A stretch of DNA of 64,000 bases from Pseudomonadota bacterium (GCA_023387735.1 JAEWHP010000014.1:62001-126000); one strand, 5' to 3'. Positions 34,657 through 44,976 are shown, numbered from the stretch's first letter. Program-made: numbers and translations. The notes: a model not told the origin generated them from the letters alone.

Positions 34657-35829
34657 ATGCCCAACATCGAACGCATCGACGGCTTTGCCGAAGAGCTTAC
34701 CGCCATCCGCCGCGACCTGCATGCCCACCCCGAGATCGGCTTCGAGGAAGTGCGCACCTCGGGCATCGTCGCCGACAAGCTGAAGGGATGGGGCATCGAG
34801 GTGCATCGCGGCCTCGGCGGCACCGGCGTGATCGGCGTGCTCAAGGGCAAGGGCAGCGGCACCAGGCGCATCGGACTGCGCGCCGACATGGATGCGCTGC
34901 CGATGGAGGAGAACACCAACCTGAAATGGCGTTCGACCATTCCCGGACGTTTCCATGGCTGCGGCCATGACGGCCACACCACCATGCTGCTCGGCACCGC
35001 GCGCTATCTTGCCGAGACGAAGAATTTCGACGGCACCGTGCACTTCATCTTCCAGCCGGCCGAGGAAGGCCTCGGCGGCGCCCGCGCCATGATCAAGGAT
35101 GGCCTGTTCGAGAAGTTCCCGTGCGACGAGGTCTACGGGCTGCACAATGCGCCCGACATGAACCACGGCGAGATCGCGATCCTGCCCGGCCCCGCGATGG
35201 CCGGCGCCGACTTCTTCGACATCACCATCAACGGCTACGGCGCGCACGGCGCGATGCCTGAACGGTCAAAGGATGCGGTCGTGATCGCAACCACGCTTGC
35301 GCAGGCGCTGCAGACCATCGTCAGCCGCAACGTCGATCCGCTGAAAGCGGCGGTGCTGTCGATCACCCAGATCCATGCCGGCTCCGCCTATAACGTGATC
35401 CCCGGCGACGCGAAGCTCTGCGGCACGGTGCGCGCGTTCGATGACGGCGTCCGCGCGCTGATCCGCGAGCGCATGCGCGCGATCTCTGCCGGCATTGCCG
35501 CGACCTTTCAGTGCGAGATAACGGTCGACATCCGCGACATCTTCAGCGTGCTGGTCAACAAGGAAGAGCAGTCGAAGGTGGTCGAGGAAGTGGCGAAGAC
35601 CGTGGTCGATCCTGCCAAGGTATTCACGCGCGCCACGCCGAAGATGGGCAGCGAGGATTTCGCCGACATGATGCAGGCGGTGCCCGGCGCCTATTTCTGG
35701 ATCGGCCATGACGGTTCGGTGCCGGTGCACAATCCAGGCTACGTCCTCGACGACAAGATCCTGCCGATCGGCGCCAGCATGTTCGCCCGCATCATCGAAA
35801 CCCGTCTCCCGGTAGGTTCGCATGCATAA
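34657..35829 (+). CDS. M20 amidohydrolase (hippurate hydrolase / aminoacylase type)
   Basis: 390 aa. M20D motifs: HAHPEIGFEE, LRADMDALPM, GCGHDGHT metal/Cys site, FQPAEEGLGG with catalytic Glu, and PKMGSEDFADM. Such enzymes deacylate N-acyl amino acids. The start is 5 nt after the M81 stop. Its TAA overlaps the amidase start by 8 nt, so the three genes are coupled. Confidence 0.9.
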   Translation: MPNIERIDGFAEELTAIRRDLHAHPEIGFEEVRTSGIVADKLKGWGIEVHRGLGGTGVIGVLKGKGSGTRRIGLRADMDALPMEENTNLKWRSTIPGRFHGCGHDGHTTMLLGTARYLAETKNFDGTVHFIFQPAEEGLGGARAMIKDGLFEKFPCDEVYGLHNAPDMNHGEIAILPGPAMAGADFFDITINGYGAHGAMPERSKDAVVIATTLAQALQTIVSRNVDPLKAAVLSITQIHAGSAYNVIPGDAKLCGTVRAFDDGVRALIRERMRAISAGIAATFQCEITVDIRDIFSVLVNKEEQSKVVEEVAKTVVDPAKVFTRATPKMGSEDFADMMQAVPGAYFWIGHDGSVPVHNPGYVLDDKILPIGASMFARIIETRLPVGSHA

Positions 35830-37243
35830 GCAGGTCGCCGAAGAAGAAGTCACCTCGCTGCATGACCTTTCCGCCGTCGATCTGATCGCGGGCTATCGCG
35901 CCAAGCAGTTCTCGCCATCGGAAGTGATGGAGGAAGTGCTCGATCACGTCGCGGCATGGGAGCCGCACATCAAAGCGCTCTATCTGTTCGATCCCGATGG
36001 CGCGCGCGCTGCCGCCCGGGCGTCGACTGACCGCTGGCAAAAGGGCGAACCCGTAGGCACGCTCGACGGCTTACCCGCCACGATCAAGGACAATATCGCC
36101 ACCAGGGGCCAGCCGATTCCGCTTGGCGCAGCCAGCGTCAAGCAGATCCCCGCCGAGAAGGATGCGCCGCCGGCCGCGCGCCTGCGCGAGGCAGGTGCCA
36201 TCATATTCTCCAAGACCACGATGCCTGATTACGGCATGCTGTCGTCGGGCCTTTCCAGCTTTCATCCCCTCACCCGCAACCCGTGGGACCTCAGCAAGAA
36301 TCCGGGCGGGTCGTCTTCCGGCGCCGGTGCTGCAGCGGCAGCCGGTTACGGACCACTGCATCTTGGAACGGATATCGGCGGTTCGGTACGGCTGCCGGCC
36401 GCATGGTGCGGGCTGGTCGCGCTGAAGCCGAGCCTCGGGCGCGTTCCGATCGATCCGCCCTATGTCGGCCGCGTGGCCGGGCCGATGACCCGCATCGTCG
36501 ACGATGCCGCGCTGATGATGTGCGTGCTGTCCAAACCGGACCGCCGTGACGGCATGAGCCTGCCGGCCGACAACATCAACTGGAAGGCGCACGAGAAATC
36601 GCCGCGCAAGCTGCGCATCGGCCTGATGCTCGATGCCGGCACCGGCCAGCCGCTGGAGAAGGCGGTGCGCACGGTCGTCGTCAAGGCCGCCAAGGCGTTC
36701 GAATCCGCCGGCGCCGTGGTGACCGAGGTCGACGGTATCCTGACCCGCGAGATGCTCGATGGCCTCGACAATTTCTGGCGTGCGCGGATGTGGGACGATC
36801 TTTCGAAGCTGTCGTCGTTGGAGCGCGGCAAGGCACTGCCTTACATCCTCAACTGGGCGGAAGCCGGCGCCAAACTCTCGGGTGTCGATGTCGTCAGGGG
36901 CTTCAACGCCACCATGGCGATCCGCGCCGCCGCGGCAAAGCTGTTCCACGAACTCGACTACGTGATTTCGCCGGTATCGCCGGTCGTGAATTTCCCCGCC
37001 GAGTTCGCCTCGCCGCTCAACGACCCCGCCAAGCCGTTCGAGCACATCGCCTTTACCATGCCGTGGAATATGGCGGAGAACCCCGCCGTCTCCATCAATG
37101 GCGGCTATGACGAGAAGGGCTTTCCGATCGGCGTGCAGATCATCGGCCGCCGCTTCGACGATCTCGGCGTGCTCGGCATGGCCAAGGCCTTCGAGGGCCT
37201 GCGCGGTCCGCAACGGCCGTGGCCGCTGCCGCCGGCAAAATAA
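35822..37243 (+). CDS. Amidase (amidase signature family)
   Basis: 473 aa. The Ser-cisSer-Lys triad can be seen: Lys in ATIKDNI, and the serines in NPGGSSSGAGAAAA and GTDIGGSVR. It hydrolyses an amide to acid plus ammonia or amine. It overlaps the upstream M20 gene. Together with M20, M81 and the importer it implies uptake and stepwise breakdown of an acylated peptide or amide. Confidence 0.9.
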   Translation: MHKQVAEEEVTSLHDLSAVDLIAGYRAKQFSPSEVMEEVLDHVAAWEPHIKALYLFDPDGARAAARASTDRWQKGEPVGTLDGLPATIKDNIATRGQPIPLGAASVKQIPAEKDAPPAARLREAGAIIFSKTTMPDYGMLSSGLSSFHPLTRNPWDLSKNPGGSSSGAGAAAAAGYGPLHLGTDIGGSVRLPAAWCGLVALKPSLGRVPIDPPYVGRVAGPMTRIVDDAALMMCVLSKPDRRDGMSLPADNINWKAHEKSPRKLRIGLMLDAGTGQPLEKAVRTVVVKAAKAFESAGAVVTEVDGILTREMLDGLDNFWRARMWDDLSKLSSLERGKALPYILNWAEAGAKLSGVDVVRGFNATMAIRAAAAKLFHELDYVISPVSPVVNFPAEFASPLNDPAKPFEHIAFTMPWNMAENPAVSINGGYDEKGFPIGVQIIGRRFDDLGVLGMAKAFEGLRGPQRPWPLPPAK

Positions 37244-37256
37244 TATCTCCATACCT

Positions 37257-37381
37257 TCGTCATGGCCGGGCTTGTCCCGGCCATCCACGTCTTTACGGTG
37301 TCTACGGACAGAACGACGTGGATGCCCGGCACGTCTTGCGCGAAGACGCGCTTCGCGCTTTAGACCGGGAATGACGATGGA
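37257..37381. repeat. Palindromic repeat, GGCCGGG family
   Basis: About 125 bp with several inverted pieces, including GGCCGGGCTTGTCCCGGCC and ACGTGGATGCCCGG near the end. A different family from the CATTCCGGGG repeats. It separates the amidase from the crotonase gene. Confidence 0.65.
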
Positions 37382-37422
37382 TTAGCCGTCAAACAAGAAC
37401 ACAAAGGAAGGAAACGCACCCC

Positions 37423-38309
<887 letters not shown>

Positions 38310-38313
<4 letters not shown>

Positions 38314-38987
38314 GCGCGCGGCCCGCACCGGCCCATGCGACGCAAGACGGCGTCGTCCTGCTGCACGGCATCAGCAGGACGGCGCTGTCGTTTCGAAAGA
38401 TGCAGCTGGCGCTGGAACGCGCCGGATTCGCCACCCTCAACCTGGACTATGAAAGCCGCCGCAAGGCGCTGGAGGGGCTGGCAGAGGACATTCATCCCGC
38501 CATCCAGCGCTTTGCCGATCGCATCGACGGCTCCATTCATTTCGTCTGCCATTCCATGGGCGGACTCCTGGCCCGCGTCTACATTGCAAGGCACCGGCCG
38601 AAACACCTCGGCCGCGTCGTGATGCTGGGCACGCCCAACAGCGGCAGCGAAATCGCCGACCGGCTGAAGAACTTCGGCGCCTACCGCGCCTTCTTCGGAC
38701 CCGCCGGACAGCAGCTCGGCACAAAGCGAGACGATGCGATCAATGCGCTGTTTCCACCGCTGGATTACCCGGTCGGCATCGTCGCGGGAAATCGCTCGAT
38801 CGATCCGCTGGTCGGCAAGATGCTGCCGAAACCGCATGATGGCCGCGTATCGGTGAAAAACACCGCGATCGATGGTATGGCGGACCATGTCGTCGTCGAC
38901 ACATCGCACCCGTGGCTGGTGCGAAACAGCGTCGCGGTCGCGCAGACCATCGCGTTCCTTCAGGATGGGACGTTCGTGAAACCGTAG
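38310..38987 (+). CDS. Lipase-like alpha/beta hydrolase
   Basis: 225 aa, GTG start overlapping the crotonase stop. LLHGISRTALSF (oxyanion), HSMGG nucleophile elbow, GTPNSGSEIAD as in triacylglycerol lipases and PGAP1-type hydrolases, and a C-terminal His in DTSHPWLV. Probably hydrolyses an ester or thioester; coupling to a crotonase suggests acyl-CoA metabolism (inference). Confidence 0.82.
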
Positions 38988-39005
38988 GGGTGAAATCGCG
39001 ACGTC

Positions 39006-39085
39006 GTAGGGTGGGCAAAGCGTAGCGTGCCCACCATCGAGCGCGAGGTTGTCATGGTGGGCACGCTTCGCTTTGCCCACCCTAC
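39006..39085. repeat. Palindromic repeat, GTAGGGTGGGCAAAGCG family
   Basis: Nearly perfect 80-bp inverted repeat: GTAGGGTGGGCAAAGCG...CCCACCAT facing ATGGTGGGCACG...CCACCCTAC. A GTAGGGTGGGTTA relative lies at 56206-56289. A separate 9-bp hairpin (ATGCCCCGC CTTC GCGGGGCAT, 39095-39116) follows. Confidence 0.85.
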
Positions 39086-39127
39086 ACATACTGGATGCCC
39101 CGCCTTCGCGGGGCATGACAAGAGAAA

Positions 39128-40102
39128 TCACCCCATCGTTAGCGCCACGCGCCCGATCGCCTTGCGCTCGATCAACAGCCGCATCGCCTTGGCATAATCT
39201 TCCAGCGGCAGGCGGTGCGAGATGTTGGGGCGGACCTTGCCCGCTTCAGCCCACTCCGTCAGCGCCTTGATCCTGACTTCGCCGAGCGCCGGGTTTTTCC
39301 GCACCGCCTCGCCGGCGCGCACGCCGAGCACGCTGGCGCCCTTGATCATCAGCAGATTGGTCTTGGCAAGACCGATGCCGCCGGTAAAGCCGATGATCAG
39401 GAGTCGCGCGCCCCAGTTGATGCAGCGCATCGAGTTCTCGAACACCTCGCCGCCGACGGGATCGAACACCACGTCCGCGCCCCGCCCGTCGGTGATGCGC
39501 TTGACGGCGTCGCGGAACGGCTCGCGGTCGTAGCGGATGAGATGATCGGCGCCCCTCGCCTGCGCGATCGCGAGCTTCTCGTCGCTGGAAGCCGTGGCAA
39601 TCACCGTCGCGCCCAGCATCTTGCCGATCTCAACGGCGGCGAGCCCGACGCCGCCGGCAGCGCCATGCACCAGCAGCACCTCGCCCGGCTGCAGTTGGCC
39701 GCGGTCGATCAGCGCGTGATACGCCGTGCCGTGGCCGGCGAGAAACGTCGCGCCCTCCGCATAGTCGAACGTCGATGGCAATTTCACCAGCTGCGCAGGC
39801 GTGGCGACGGCCTCATCGGAGTAGGCGCCGTGCCGCATCTTGACGATGACCCTGTCGCCGAGCGCGACGCCCCTGGCATCGTTGATCTCGACGACATCGC
39901 CGGCGGCTTCCATGCCCGGCGTAAACGGCAACGGCGGCTTGAGCTGATACTGGCCCGCGGCCATCAGGACGTCGGGGAAATTCAACCCGGCGGCACGGAT
40001 GGCGACGCGCACCTGCCCCGGCGCCAGCGGCGCGGCGGCAAAGGTTTCGAGGTGCAGGCTTTCGGGCGGGCCGAGCTCGCGGCAGACGACGGCGCGCGGC
40101 AT
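39128..40102 (-). CDS. NADPH:quinone oxidoreductase (zinc-free MDR family)
   Basis: 324 aa. Medium-chain dehydrogenase/reductase: GLNFPDVLMAAG, nucleotide-binding VHGAAGGVGLAA, and VFDPVGG. No structural-zinc cysteines, so the quinone oxidoreductase subgroup. Its ATG overlaps the stop of the isomerase gene (TGATG), so the pair is coupled. Confidence 0.88.
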   Translation of the reverse strand: MPRAVVCRELGPPESLHLETFAAAPLAPGQVRVAIRAAGLNFPDVLMAAGQYQLKPPLPFTPGMEAAGDVVEINDARGVALGDRVIVKMRHGAYSDEAVATPAQLVKLPSTFDYAEGATFLAGHGTAYHALIDRGQLQPGEVLLVHGAAGGVGLAAVEIGKMLGATVIATASSDEKLAIAQARGADHLIRYDREPFRDAVKRITDGRGADVVFDPVGGEVFENSMRCINWGARLLIIGFTGGIGLAKTNLLMIKGASVLGVRAGEAVRKNPALGEVRIKALTEWAEAGKVRPNISHRLPLEDYAKAMRLLIERKAIGRVALTMG

Positions 40103-40722
40103 CAGGCAGCCCGCGCCTTGACGCGCTCGAGCGCCTCGCGGATCAGCGGCATGCGGTCGTTGCCGAAATACATGTCGGTCTTGTCAACGAAGATCGTCGG
40201 CGAGCCGAAGCCGCCGCGCGCCATCACCTCATCCGTATTGGCCTTGAGCTGGTCCTTGATCGCCTGCTGGCCGATCGCCTCGAAGAACTTGACGTGATCG
40301 ACGCCGGCCTTCTTGCAGACCTCCGTCAGCACCGAGTCCTGCGAGATATCCTTGTCGGCGCCCCAATAGGCCTCGAACACCGCGGTCGCGAACGGCACCA
40401 TGCGTACGCCAGATTCTTGGCCCAACCAGATGCAGCCGCGCATCGCCTTGACGCTGTTCACCGGAAAGACCGTGGGCGGCATCTTGATGGCGAGCCCCGC
40501 GGACCGCGCCCAGTCGGCGAGATCCTTTTTCATGTAACGCGCCTTCAGCGGCACCGGCGTCTCGCGCGAGGCATAGACGCTCGGGTTCACGGTATTGAAG
40601 ATGCCGCCGACCAGAATCGGCCTCCACGTGATCTCGACGCCGAGCTCTTTGGCGAGCGGCTGGATGTTGTGAAAGGCGAGATAGGTCCAGGGACTGGAAC
40701 AATCGAAGAAGAATTCGAGCAT
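40102..40722 (-). CDS. 2-hydroxychromene-2-carboxylate isomerase-like (DsbA family)
   Basis: 206 aa. FFFDCSSPWTYLAF replaces the CxxC of DsbA with a Ser-containing site as in HCCA isomerases (kappa-class GST fold); GGFGSPTIFVD is the cis-Pro loop. HCCA isomerase acts in naphthalene breakdown, but many rhizobial copies work on unknown glutathione adducts. Coupled with the quinone oxidoreductase. Confidence 0.85.
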   Translation of the reverse strand: MLEFFFDCSSPWTYLAFHNIQPLAKELGVEITWRPILVGGIFNTVNPSVYASRETPVPLKARYMKKDLADWARSAGLAIKMPPTVFPVNSVKAMRGCIWLGQESGVRMVPFATAVFEAYWGADKDISQDSVLTEVCKKAGVDHVKFFEAIGQQAIKDQLKANTDEVMARGGFGSPTIFVDKTDMYFGNDRMPLIREALERVKARAA

Positions 40723-40749
40723 GGCGTTTTCCTTTTGTTTGATTTTTTT

Positions 40750-40824
40750 CGATCCTCATCCCTGCGCAACGGCTTCGCCGTTGTCGCTGGACGAGCGCGG
40801 AACGCGCGTCTCGAAGGATGAGTT
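40750..40824. repeat. Intergenic repeat, CTCATCC family
   Basis: TCCTCATCCCTGCGC on one side and GCGTCTCGAAGGATGAG on the other with internal hairpins (CAACGGCTTCGCCGTTG). Related to the copy between groES and groEL. Confidence 0.55.
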
Positions 40825-40890
40825 GTTTGGCACGTTACGGGCCACATGGTTCGAGACGGCGCTGACGCGCCTCCTCACCATGAGGAACGA

Positions 40891-41607
40891 CTACTGCTTC
40901 CTCCCCGCTATCTCCTTGGCACGCGCGCCGAACATATTTCGTCGCGCCTCCTCGTCGAACGGCTCCTTCACGAACTTGCCGATCGCCAATCCCGCCTGCA
41001 CCTGCGGCCGCGCGCGCACCTCGGCGTACCAGCGCTTGATGTTCGGGTAATCGTCGAGCGTGAAGCCCTGCGCCTTGTGCGTCATGGTCCACGGAAAGCA
41101 GGCGATATCGGCAATCGAGTAGTCGCCAGCGACGTAGGCGCCGGTCTTGCCCAATTGGGTATCGAGCACCTTGTAGAGCCGGGCTGTCTCGTCGCGGTAG
41201 CGCTCGATCGCATACGGGATCTTCTCGGCCGCATAGAGCGCAAAATGACCGTGCTGGCCGAGCATGGGACCAAGCCCGCTCATCTGCCACATCAGCCATT
41301 GCATGACGCGCGACCGCGCCCGCATTTCCTTCGGCAAAAAGCGTCCGGTCTTGTCGGCGAGGTAGATCAGGATCGCCCCGGTCTCGAACACCGAAAACGG
41401 CGCCCCGCCGTCGGCGGGCTCGTGGTCCACGATGGCCGGAATCCGGTTATTCGGGCTGATCGCCAGGAATTCCGGCCTGAACTGCTCGCCGGCGCGGATG
41501 TTGACGGGAACGACCCGATAGGGCAGCCCGAGTTCCTCCAGCATGATCGAGATCTTCCAGCCGTTCGGCGTCGGCGCGTAGTGCAGGTCGATCATCGTCT
41601 TGATCAT
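40891..41607 (-). CDS. Glutathione S-transferase family protein
   Basis: 238 aa. N-terminal thioredoxin-like GSH domain (YAPTPNGWKISIMLEEL, NNRIPAIVDHE with the cis-Pro, FETGAILIYLA) and an all-alpha C-terminal domain. YfcG/Ure2-like pattern. ATG at 41607 has GGGGAAAA upstream; the frame extends far upstream without meaning. Confidence 0.88.
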   Translation of the reverse strand: MIKTMIDLHYAPTPNGWKISIMLEELGLPYRVVPVNIRAGEQFRPEFLAISPNNRIPAIVDHEPADGGAPFSVFETGAILIYLADKTGRFLPKEMRARSRVMQWLMWQMSGLGPMLGQHGHFALYAAEKIPYAIERYRDETARLYKVLDTQLGKTGAYVAGDYSIADIACFPWTMTHKAQGFTLDDYPNIKRWYAEVRARPQVQAGLAIGKFVKEPFDEEARRNMFGARAKEIAGRKQ

Positions 41608-41725
41608 GTTTTCCCCGGGCTGTCGCCATCGGCCCGGCAGGCCAGTCGGCGACGTTTGTTGTTCTGTACCTGCAGCATAAGACATGGCAGACAGGCGCTC
41701 AATCAGGACCAACCGGGAGGCTCCC

Positions 41726-42748
41726 ATGCTGTTTCCAACCACGATCGCAGGCTCCCTGCCCAAGCCGGAATGGCTGGCCGAGCCAGACATGCTCTGGGCG
41801 CCGTGGAAATCGAAAGGCGACGAACTCGCCCGCGCCAAGCGCGACGCCACCATGCTGGCGATCAAGCTGCAGGAGGATGCGGGCGTCGATATCGTGACCG
41901 AGGGCGAGCAGGCCCGCCAGCATTTCGTCCACGGTTTTCTGGAGAAGGTGGACGGCATCGACTTCGCCCACAAGGTCGAGATGGGAATCCGCAAGGACCG
42001 CTACAAGGCGATGGTGCCGCAGGTGGTGGCGCCGCTGAAGCTGAAAGGCCGCGTTCATGCCGACGAGGCCCGCGTGGCGCGCGCCCACACCACACGCAAG
42101 CTGAAATTCACCCTGCCCGGCCCGATGACCATCATCGATACCCTCGCCGACAGCCATTATGGCGACCGCGTCAAGATGGCGTTCGCCTTCGCCGAACTAT
42201 TGAACGAAGAAGCCAGGGCGCTCGAGGCCGACGGCATCAACATGATCCAGTTCGACGAGCCGGCCTTCAACGTGTTCATGGACGAAGTGCCGGTCTGGGG
42301 CATCAAGGCCCTGGAGAGCGCGGCGCAGGGGCTGAAATGCGAGACCGCCGTGCACATCTGCTACGGCTACGGCATCAAGGCCAATGTCGACTGGAAGGGA
42401 ACGCTGGGCAGCGAGTGGAGGCAATACGAGGAGATTTTCCCGGCGATCGCTGAAAGCTCGATCCAGCAGGTCGCGATCGAATGCCGCAACTCAAAGGTCC
42501 CGCTCGACCTGCTCGCGCTGCTGAAGGGCAAGAAGATCCAGGCCGGCGTGATCGATGTCGCCAGCGACACGGTGGAGACCGCCGAGGATGTCGTGAAGGT
42601 GATCGAGGCCGTGTCGAAGTTCGTGCCCCTCAGTGACATCGTCGCGACGACGAATTGCGGCATGGCGCCGATGCGGCGGGATATCGCGGAAGCGAAGCTG
42701 ATGGCGCTCGGTGCGGGGGCGAAGCTGGCGCGGCAGAAGCTGGGCTGA
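41726..42748 (+). CDS. Short MetE-like methionine synthase (core family)
   Basis: 340 aa, corresponding to the C-terminal catalytic half of MetE. The zinc ligands of MetE can be traced: HIC (His and Cys) in the middle, Glu in AIECRNS, and Cys in TTNCGMAPM. The N-terminal MetE domain is absent, as in archaeal and many bacterial core-type enzymes, so the methyl donor may be something other than polyglutamylated methyl-THF. GGGAGG precedes the ATG at 41726. Confidence 0.82.
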   Translation: MLFPTTIAGSLPKPEWLAEPDMLWAPWKSKGDELARAKRDATMLAIKLQEDAGVDIVTEGEQARQHFVHGFLEKVDGIDFAHKVEMGIRKDRYKAMVPQVVAPLKLKGRVHADEARVARAHTTRKLKFTLPGPMTIIDTLADSHYGDRVKMAFAFAELLNEEARALEADGINMIQFDEPAFNVFMDEVPVWGIKALESAAQGLKCETAVHICYGYGIKANVDWKGTLGSEWRQYEEIFPAIAESSIQQVAIECRNSKVPLDLLALLKGKKIQAGVIDVASDTVETAEDVVKVIEAVSKFVPLSDIVATTNCGMAPMRRDIAEAKLMALGAGAKLARQKLG

Positions 42749-42756
42749 GGCAAGCG

Positions 42757-42860
42757 GTCATTCCGGGGCGATGCGCAGCATCGAACTATGGTGCGCAATT
42801 GCGCACCTGAGAATCTCGAGATTCCGGGTCTGGTGCTTGCGCACCGTCCCGGAATGACGG
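42757..42860. repeat. CATTCCGGGG palindromic repeat
   Basis: About 104 bp; ends GTCATTCCGGGGCG and CCCGGAATGACGG, with inner hairpins and the CTCGAG-centred GAATCTCGAGATTC. It lies between convergent genes. Confidence 0.85.
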
Positions 42861-42863
42861 CAC

Positions 42864-43481
42864 CTAGCTCATCGCACTCGGATGCAGCACCGGGCGATAT
42901 CCCGCACTCAGCGCGCGCAGGGTCGACGGTGGCGTCAGCAGCATCGCGTCGCTGACCTCGCTATCCGCCTTCTGATAGCCCGCCATCGACCACCGCAGCG
43001 CCCTGCCCTGCACAATCAGAAAACTCTCCTCGCCCCGCTGCACCATCGCGCCATCAGGCAAATCCGTCACCGGCGTCGGCAGCGGATGCAGCCGTTTCCT
43101 GCCGCGTTCGAGACGTTCGCCATGCAGCACCGCGTCGATCTCGCGCGCGCGAATGTTCTTCACGCCGTTGCCTTCTTCCCATGCGGCACGAAACCGGTTG
43201 GCGTCGTTGCGACGGCAGAAAAAGCACGGCCGATGGCCGGCCGCGAACGCGGTCGCCTCGTCGAGAAAGAACAGTTCGGTCCAGCTCCGCCGGCCCATCA
43301 CCGGCCGCCGCCAGCCGCGGAACTCGCAGAGGCAGGTGATCCAGGCGGGAGAGGACCAGCGCTTTTTTAGGAGCGTCCTGGTCGCGGGGTCGTGGATGAT
43401 GCCGCGGTTGCCGGTGAAAAGGCCTCGGTGTGGGGCGGCGATGATGTCGCCGGTGGGGCTGACGCGGTTTTGCAGGGGCAT
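42864..43481 (-). CDS. Conserved protein with GHRPCFFC motif
   Basis: 205 aa, no named family. It begins MPLQNRVSPTGDIIAAP, has RGIIHDP and WICL-type hydrophobic blocks, and a central FAAGHRPCFFCRRNDANRFR segment whose CxxC and His could bind metal or mimic the Ada-type Cys site. The last part (LPDGAMVQRGEESFLI onward) looks like a small beta domain. Starts further upstream run through a repeat; ATG at 43481 is preferred though no clear SD is seen. Confidence 0.6.
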   Translation of the reverse strand: MPLQNRVSPTGDIIAAPHRGLFTGNRGIIHDPATRTLLKKRWSSPAWITCLCEFRGWRRPVMGRRSWTELFFLDEATAFAAGHRPCFFCRRNDANRFRAAWEEGNGVKNIRAREIDAVLHGERLERGRKRLHPLPTPVTDLPDGAMVQRGEESFLIVQGRALRWSMAGYQKADSEVSDAMLLTPPSTLRALSAGYRPVLHPSAMS

Positions 43482-43506
43482 CGGTTGGTGAGCCCGATTG
43501 TCTATC

Positions 43507-43586
43507 GTCATTCCGGGATGGTCCGAAGGACCAGACCCGGAATCTCGAGATTCCGGGTTCGCCTCTTCGAGGCGCCCCGGAATGAC
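43507..43586. repeat. CATTCCGGG repeat, double-hairpin form
   Basis: GTCATTCCGGGATGGTCC...GGACCAGACCCGGAATCTCGAG then ATTCCGGGTTCG...CCCCGGAATGAC: two hairpins joined at a CTCGAG centre. Close copies are at 47484-47557 and 55520-55601. It separates gpt from the downstream gene. Confidence 0.85.
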
Positions 43587-43593
43587 CGACGTC

Positions 43594-44112
43594 TCACGGC
43601 CGGATCGGCGGCTGGAACGACAGCGCGGTATCCCATGGAAAATGAATCCACGTATCCTGCGACACCTCCGTGATGAACGTATCGACCAGCGGCTTGCCCT
43701 TGGGCTTGGCGTAGACAGTGGCGAAATGCGCATCGGGCAGCATCTTTCGCACCATCCGCCCGGTGGCGCCGGTGTCGACGAGGTCGTCGACGATCAGCAG
43801 TCCCTTGCCCGTGCCGCCGCCGAGCCTGGCGACGTCGGCCGACACACCCTTGAGCGCCTGCAGGTCGCCCTGGGTGGTGTGGTCGTAGCTCGCAATGCAG
43901 ACCGTATCGATAATCCGAATGCCGAGTTCGCGAGCGACGATCGCCGCCGGCACCAGTCCGCCCCGCGTGATCGCGATGATCGCGTGAAACGGCCCGACCT
44001 CGTTGAGCCGCCAGGTCAACGCCCGGCAATCCCGGTGAAACTGATCCCAGGAGACCGGAAACGGCCGGCCTGCCCGCGCCTCGGCACTCGGCTCTGAATT
44101 ATTGTCTGCCAC
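43594..44112 (-). CDS. gpt: Xanthine phosphoribosyltransferase
   Basis: 172 aa. Makes XMP/GMP from xanthine/guanine and PRPP. The PRPP-binding loop VDDLVDTGATG is clear, plus IAITRGGLVPAAI and the C-terminal WIHFPWDT typical of Gpt. On the same strand as the MoCF gene, 26 nt downstream of its stop, so probably one transcript. Confidence 0.92.
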   Translation of the reverse strand: MADNNSEPSAEARAGRPFPVSWDQFHRDCRALTWRLNEVGPFHAIIAITRGGLVPAAIVARELGIRIIDTVCIASYDHTTQGDLQALKGVSADVARLGGGTGKGLLIVDDLVDTGATGRMVRKMLPDAHFATVYAKPKGKPLVDTFITEVSQDTWIHFPWDTALSFQPPIRP

Positions 44113-44138
44113 CTGTGTTGCCCTGTCTTGCCGGCCTG

Positions 44139-44876
44139 CTACCGCAGGACGTTCAATCCCGCCAGCATCGCCTTCACCGCCGTCATTGCGGCAGCGAGCT
44201 TTTCCGGATCGCGCGAGCGGACGACGAGGTTGGTGTTCGGCTTCTTGTCGTCGTCCATGAACGGATAGCTGCCGATGATGGTGTCGGGATGGGCGTTGGC
44301 GATCTCGCGCAGCGGCCCGCCGATGTCGCCTTCGCGGGCGTTGGCGCGGACCGAATCCGACAGCATCCGCACACCGGATTTCAAAGTGGGCGCGACGATG
44401 TCCATCATCGCCTGCATGATCGAGGGGATGCCGGCCATCACGATAACATTGCCGAGCTTGAAACCGGGCGCGAGGATGGTGGCGCTCTGGATCAGCTCGG
44501 CGCCATCGGGGACGCGGGCCATGCGCAGCCGCGCCTCGTTCAGATCCTGCTCGCTCCAGCGTTCGCGGAAGCGCGCCACCACCTCCGGGTGATGGTCGAT
44601 GCCGACGCCGAACGCCTTCGCCACGCTGTCGGCGGTGATGTCGTCATGGGTCGGGCCGATGCCGCCGGTGGTAAAGACGTAGGTGTAGCGATTGCGCAGC
44701 GCGTTCAGCGCCGCGACGATGTCGGCCTCGTCGTCGGCGACGACGCGGACCTCCTTGAGGTCGATACCTATATTGGTCAGGTACTCGGCGATGAAGCCGA
44801 TGTTCTTGTCCTTGGTCCGGCCGGACAGGATCTCGTCACCTATGACCAGAATCCCTGCCGTGACGATCTCGCTCAT
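44139..44876 (-). CDS. Molybdopterin-binding (CinA N-domain/MoCF) protein
   Basis: 245 aa. MoCF-biosynthesis fold: AGILVIGDEILSGRTKDKN, FTTGGIGPTHDDITADSVAKA and MAGIPSIMQAM. It corresponds to the first domain of CinA without the deamidase half. Some relatives act as ADP-ribose or NAD-related pyrophosphatases; role here unknown. Confidence 0.85.
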   Translation of the reverse strand: MSEIVTAGILVIGDEILSGRTKDKNIGFIAEYLTNIGIDLKEVRVVADDEADIVAALNALRNRYTYVFTTGGIGPTHDDITADSVAKAFGVGIDHHPEVVARFRERWSEQDLNEARLRMARVPDGAELIQSATILAPGFKLGNVIVMAGIPSIMQAMMDIVAPTLKSGVRMLSDSVRANAREGDIGGPLREIANAHPDTIIGSYPFMDDDKKPNTNLVVRSRDPEKLAAAMTAVKAMLAGLNVLR

Positions 44877-44943
44877 GACTTCTCCTCACCCCTGTCCCCG
44901 CTTGCAGTGTGCGTTACGCAACGCATTGAAGTCACGGGGGTTT

Positions 44944-44976
44944 GCTGCCGAAATAAGCACCCGGCAGCCTTTTTTT
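44944..44976 (+). terminator. Hairpin with T-run, leader of the ATP-grasp gene
   Basis: GCTGCCG (44944) pairs with CGGCAGC (44962) across an 11-nt loop, then T7. It lies 124 nt before the ATP-grasp start and after no plus-strand gene, so it may be an attenuator or unused terminator. Confidence 0.4.
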
